Origin: Fictibacillus halophilus
GTDB lineage: Bacteria > Bacillota > Bacilli > Bacillales > Fictibacillaceae
Direction of reading: 5' to 3'
Assembly (NCBI RefSeq): GCF_016401385.1
Contig: NZ_JAEACF010000001.1
Location: 2,232,001-2,296,000 of the forward strand
DNA length: 64,000 bases
In this document: positions 60,426 through 64,000 of the stretch, piece after piece
Layout of the letters: each line of letters opens with the position of its first letter
Position numbering within the stretch: position 1 is the stretch's first letter
Position numbers and translations under genes: made by a program
The notes under the pieces: model-generated
Told to the model about the DNA's origin: nothing
Database searches by the model: none
What the model saw: only the letters and a program-made list of their open reading frames with translations

Positions 60426-62115
60426 AAACATGTGATTTTAAATTGATTTCCATCTCTTTAAGGATACCAGGTCTAACACTTTCTATCGCAGAAGCTGCAA
60501 TCTCAAGAGCATCTTCATACTGATAATTTCGAAAAGCGATCTCTGCTTCAATCAGTCGAACGGATACAGATTGATAAGAACTTCTGAACCTATTTCCGTA
60601 CTGTATGAGCTTCTCAGCTAAGAAAGCATTCTCAATCATCTTAGACGTTTCTTCGTAGCCTTCGTTTACCGCTTCATGTGCTTTGTTTAGTACATAAGAT
60701 ACATCTGACATTTCGAGAGGTTTCTCATCCAGCTTTTTAGAAACTTCGATGATATATTCCTCTGCCTTTCCGATGGTGATCAAGTAGTGTTCAGGCAATC
60801 CAGGAAGGTTGCTCTTTTGTACCATCCTTCTCGCTTCAAGAAGTTTCTTTCTTAATTCTCTTAAGCTTTGTTTCGTTTCAAGCTCATCTTTTCTTAAGTT
60901 ATGAAGCATTTCTTCGTATACTTTCTGAGAACGTTGCAGTTCTTCCATCTGCTTTTGCATCTCTTCCATCATCTCGCGAATAACAGAATAAGATTCTCTT
61001 TTTTCGTCTATTGAATCTTCGATAATCAAGAAACGACTTTGTAACTTATGAAACAGTTTTTCAATCTTCTTTTGCATCTCTGCTTCATTCTGTTCGATCA
61101 AGTAAGTAGAAGAAACGATTTGGGTCTCTTGCTTTAAATTCTCAATTCTATCATGTAAATCTTGAATCGTTGAGAAAAAGACTTCTCTTTCACTAATTAC
61201 AAACTGCTTAGAATGCACTTCGTTCTCGAGCATTTCATAAAGTTGATCCATCTTCTGAACCGTTTCATCCATATCTTTTTGAGCACTTTCAAGCTCTAGT
61301 TCAAGCACTTTGTTCAGCGCTTGTTCATTAAGATGTTTTAAAGAACTGATTTCTTTTTCTATACCAATATGATGAAGAACATAACCTTGCTGTTCCATCT
61401 CTGTAAATCCTGCACTTAATTCTTTTAGAGAATTTGGTATATCAGATTGTAGGATCACAAGAAGTTCAGGAACACCCTGCATCTTCGTTTTACAATCAGA
61501 AATTCGGTTTAAACTCTCTACAAGTCTTTGTCTAGCTTCTAGATGGCTTCCTTGTACAGTTAGTGATTCAAATGTTTCAAACAAAGCTTTTATCTCGTCG
61601 AGTTCTTTATCAAATATTGGTGCTGTCTGGCCTAATGCACGGATATGTGTTAAGTAGTACTTCTTTGTTTCCTGAAGCTTGTCTTTCGCTTCAACAATTT
61701 CTTCCCGATTCAGTTCCTCACTCGTAACTAACTCATTGATCTCAGAAGTAATCTCTTTAATCCTCATATCGATTTTTTCTAATGACTGACTAACACCTGC
61801 TAAAATAGATTTAGCTTTTTTAAAACGGTACTTATCTGTATATTCCTCAGCATCAAATAAGTCTTCTTCTAAATTAGGAAGTTGAGTCGTTACCATCTCA
61901 TCCCATTCTTGACGCCACATTTCAAATTTTTCTTCCGTTTCACCAATCATCGCCATACCCTTAACTTTTGAAATTTCTTCTGTTAATGGGCGATTCATAA
62001 TTTGCATCTTCCATGCTTCAAGTCGGTCAATTTCTTTATACACTCTTCGGCGTGACATGGCACCGTACAGGATCAATGCTAGGAATGTAACGATGGCAAT
62101 GACTATGTATATCAT
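60424..62115 (-). CDS. ezrA: Septation ring regulator EzrA
   Basis: 563 residues. One N-terminal membrane helix (about 1-22) followed by a cytoplasmic array of spectrin-like coiled coils to about 500. The conserved patch 'GNRFRSSYQSVSVRLIEAE' near the C-terminus is needed in B. subtilis for mid-cell localisation. It inhibits polar Z-ring formation and recruits cell-wall enzymes. Start: ATG at 62115 after AAAGGGTG; a GTG three codons earlier lies in that site. Divergent from hisJ. Confidence 0.95.
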   Translation of the reverse strand: MIYIVIAIVTFLALILYGAMSRRRVYKEIDRLEAWKMQIMNRPLTEEISKVKGMAMIGETEEKFEMWRQEWDEMVTTQLPNLEEDLFDAEEYTDKYRFKKAKSILAGVSQSLEKIDMRIKEITSEINELVTSEELNREEIVEAKDKLQETKKYYLTHIRALGQTAPIFDKELDEIKALFETFESLTVQGSHLEARQRLVESLNRISDCKTKMQGVPELLVILQSDIPNSLKELSAGFTEMEQQGYVLHHIGIEKEISSLKHLNEQALNKVLELELESAQKDMDETVQKMDQLYEMLENEVHSKQFVISEREVFFSTIQDLHDRIENLKQETQIVSSTYLIEQNEAEMQKKIEKLFHKLQSRFLIIEDSIDEKRESYSVIREMMEEMQKQMEELQRSQKVYEEMLHNLRKDELETKQSLRELRKKLLEARRMVQKSNLPGLPEHYLITIGKAEEYIIEVSKKLDEKPLEMSDVSYVLNKAHEAVNEGYEETSKMIENAFLAEKLIQYGNRFRSSYQSVSVRLIEAEIAFRNYQYEDALEIAASAIESVRPGILKEMEINLKSHV

Positions 62116-62335
62116 CAGAGGCACCCTTTCTATCTGTTCAAATTTCTATATTGCATATATTATGTATTCGTATGTTTATATCGCTTTAGCGATCTTATTT
62201 AGTTTTTATTCTATAAAATTGCAGTTTAATGCTTTTATGATAACATGTAAACAAACATTTGACGCAAAAAAATTGCATAATCTGATAAATTTTTTCCAAT
62301 TTAATGAAGATTTTGTCGAAAGGAGAGTAAGAAAG

Positions 62336-63169
62336 ATGTACTATGATGGACATGTCCATACACCTTATTGTCCCCATGGGTCGACAGACACGTTTGAAAT
62401 GTATATCGAAAGAGCTATCTCTTTAGGCATGAAAGGGATTACCTTTACAGAACATGCCCCGCTTCCTCATACATTTATCGATCCTGCTCCTACGAAAGAC
62501 AGCAGCATGACTTACGAACAATTAGGAAAATACTTTGACACTTTGAGGGAAGTAAAGAAGTTTTATAGAAGTAATATTGAGATCTTTACAGGTTTAGAAA
62601 TCGATTTTATTGATAGCTATGAAGCGGAGACGAATACGTTTCTTAAAGAAGTTTGGCCAGAGCTCGATGATGCCATTCTCTCTGTTCATTTTCTAAAGGT
62701 TAAAAATACGTACTATTGCATGGATTATGACGAGAACGTATTTAGAGATTTGATCGAACAATCTGGTAGTCTCTCTGCTGTCTACTCCCTATATTTTCAA
62801 ACCGTAAAAAAATCAATCAGTCATTCATTTGGAGAGCATCAGCCAAGAAGGGTTGGTCATATCACATTAGCAAAGAAATTTCAGACGCTTTTCCCTCCAG
62901 ATTTTAGTTATGAAAAGGAAGTAGATGAAATTTTAACAATCATGTCTGAACGTAACATGTATCTGGATTATAACGGAGCAGGTGCTGTTAAACCTTATTG
63001 TTTGGAACCTTATCCCCCTAACTGGATCATAAAAGAAGCACAAAAAAGAAAAATCCCTCTTGTCTATGGGTCTGATGCCCACAGCGCTAAGGGACTCGGT
63101 CAAGGATTAGATCAATTAGTATCAACAGCAGCATTAACTTCCCCACTTCTCCTGAATAGAGCCAAATAA
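62336..63169 (+). CDS. hisJ: Histidinol-phosphatase, PHP type
   Basis: 277 residues. Dephosphorylates histidinol phosphate in histidine synthesis. The PHP motif 'DGHVHTPYCPHG' at the N-terminus gives the first metal ligands, with others in 'GITFTEHAP', 'TGLEIDFID', 'ILSVHFLK', 'RVGHITL' and 'VYGSDAHSAKG'. AAGGAGAG lies eight bases before the ATG at 62336; a long upstream in-frame extension would overlap ezrA and is rejected. Its 3' end overlaps the converging yttP gene by 36 bases. Confidence 0.93.
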   Translation: MYYDGHVHTPYCPHGSTDTFEMYIERAISLGMKGITFTEHAPLPHTFIDPAPTKDSSMTYEQLGKYFDTLREVKKFYRSNIEIFTGLEIDFIDSYEAETNTFLKEVWPELDDAILSVHFLKVKNTYYCMDYDENVFRDLIEQSGSLSAVYSLYFQTVKKSISHSFGEHQPRRVGHITLAKKFQTLFPPDFSYEKEVDEILTIMSERNMYLDYNGAGAVKPYCLEPYPPNWIIKEAQKRKIPLVYGSDAHSAKGLGQGLDQLVSTAALTSPLLLNRAK

Positions 63170-63820
63170 TGGCTTTTGAACGGCAGACAGGAGGGGATTT
63201 TTTCTTTCAGGAAGACAAACACATTTATCAAACCAGTTCATCATCCACTTTTTATAAGGTTGGATGAACGTCTCTGTTTCCGCGCTTATCTGATATACTT
63301 CAGCTAAATAAAGAGGATGCAAAAATGGAAGCATCATCATATCCTTGAACTGAATGGTTAAAAAGTCTACAGGCTGCCTTCTGAACTCTTTTTTCTTCAT
63401 CCCTTTTTCAAACAGAGTTTGCAAAAAGTACTTTTCCTTAACCAAGTAAGTAGACATGAGTTCACGGACCAATGTTGAATCAAGCGTCATCTCACGATAG
63501 ACAAAGCGAGCGAGAGGAAGGTTTCGCTGTTGATAGATCAATAAAGCTTCTACTACTTCAATGAAACTCCCTTTAACCGTTGGAGAGCTCGATGTATGAT
63601 AGATGATTTCAATCCTTCTAATATAACCTTCAAAAAATGAAGTGATCAACTCTTCTAGAAGTCCTTTCTTTCCTCCAAAATGGTACGAGATTAAAGCGAT
63701 GTTCACACCAGCTTTTTTTGCTATCTGTCTAACGGTCGTTGCTTTAAATCCTTGGCTTGTAAAAAGAGAAATCGCTGCCTCTGCTATTTTCAGTTTCGTT
63801 TCCATTGGATCTGTCTTCAT
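63134..63820 (-). CDS. yttP: TetR family regulator YttP
   Basis: 228 residues. The TetR DNA-binding domain (about 5-55) reads 'AAISLFTSQGFKATTVRQIAKKAGVN' with 'ISYHFGGKKGLLEELI'; the C-terminal all-helical ligand domain is long, as in YttP. Targets unknown; in B. subtilis the gene lies beside ytsP, as here. GGTGG precedes the ATG. Tail-to-tail with hisJ. Confidence 0.9.
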   Translation of the reverse strand: MKTDPMETKLKIAEAAISLFTSQGFKATTVRQIAKKAGVNIALISYHFGGKKGLLEELITSFFEGYIRRIEIIYHTSSSPTVKGSFIEVVEALLIYQQRNLPLARFVYREMTLDSTLVRELMSTYLVKEKYFLQTLFEKGMKKKEFRRQPVDFLTIQFKDMMMLPFLHPLYLAEVYQISAETETFIQPYKKWMMNWFDKCVCLPERKNPLLSAVQKPLFGSIQEKWGS

Positions 63821-63972
63821 TTTCTTCCACCGTCCTTCCCTCTTGTATAAAATTCTTGGGTGAGAGACATAAACCTTTAATAATCGCTCGACAAATAAGG
63901 GCTTTTGGGTGTATAGTTCAACATTATTTGATAGGATAGAGTAAACAATTTATCAGGTTTGGAGGAATCTTG

Positions 63973-64000
63973 ATGTTTTCCGTTCAGCAATATAGCACAG
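63973..64000 (+). CDS. ytsP: Start of a GAF-domain protein (probably YtsP)
   Basis: GGAGGAATCTTG lies before an ATG at 63973; nine residues, MFSVQQYST, are visible before the right edge. Gene order (ezrA-hisJ-yttP-ytsP) and the MF(x)V(x)-type N-terminus suggest YtsP, a free-methionine-R-sulfoxide-reductase-like GAF protein. The identification rests on synteny. Confidence 0.55.

Noticed and set aside
62057..62335. 93-residue N-terminal extension of hisJ
   Set aside because: It overlaps the ezrA start; PHP enzymes begin at the D-G-H-V-H motif, and AAGGAGAG precedes the internal ATG.

Overview
The window is an ordinary chromosomal stretch from a low-GC, endospore-forming Bacillaceae. It carries an SspA-type spore protein, YtrH/YtrI, YtaF and YtfJ sporulation proteins, EzrA, the DnaB-DnaI primosome loader pair, PhoPR and DnaE. 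Gene order closely follows the Bacillus subtilis dnaB/polA/phoPR/citZ/pyk/dnaE/argGH/ackA/ezrA region. Most genes lie on the minus strand. I saw no tRNA, rRNA, CRISPR array, prophage or protein-coding transposon. The genus could be Bacillus or a relative such as Fictibacillus; that is a guess from content.

Layout: 1-890, amino-acid ABC importer (cut by the left edge). 1.0-4.3 kb, an Fnr regulator next to a ba3-type terminal oxidase operon; each has an Fnr box at about -41.5 from a predicted start. 4.3-8.6 kb, mqnC, dnaI, dnaB, nrdR. 8.6-13.6 kb, an unnamed protein, an intergenic repeat carrying a highly structured insert, speD, gapB, coaE, ytaF, mutM. 13.6-23.2 kb, polA, phoPR, a MaoC-like gene, and the TCA genes mdh-icd-citZ. 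23.4-36.0 kb, DUF441 protein, YtvI, FxsA, then pyk-pfkA and malic enzyme/FadR-type regulator/accD/accA, then dnaE. 36.4-43.0 kb, ytrH-ytrI, nrnA, ytpI, ytoI, ytkL and a frameshifted ald. 43.1-52.8 kb, argGH, moaB, ackA, ytxK, tpx, ytfJ, ytfI. 52.9-64.0 kb, NAD kinase, ytcJ, ytcI, sspA, iscS-thiI, ezrA, hisJ, yttP and the start of ytsP.

Carbon flow is the main theme: lower glycolysis (pfkA, pyk), gluconeogenesis (gapB with two perfect CcpN boxes), malic enzyme plus acetyl-CoA carboxylase (a malonyl-CoA and NADPH supply unit with its own FadR-type regulator and a perfect palindromic operator), the oxidative TCA branch, and acetate overflow (ackA with a cre-like site).

The most novel-looking item is upstream of speD (S-adenosylmethionine decarboxylase). 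A 16-codon upstream ORF with its own ribosome binding site ends Pro-Pro-Trp-stop, and its two proline codons are complementary to the speD Shine-Dalgarno sequence. This looks like a bacterial counterpart of polyamine-sensing leader peptides. Second is a 228-bp, strongly self-complementary insert inside one copy of an intergenic repeat. All assignments come from reading the sequence; no database search was possible.
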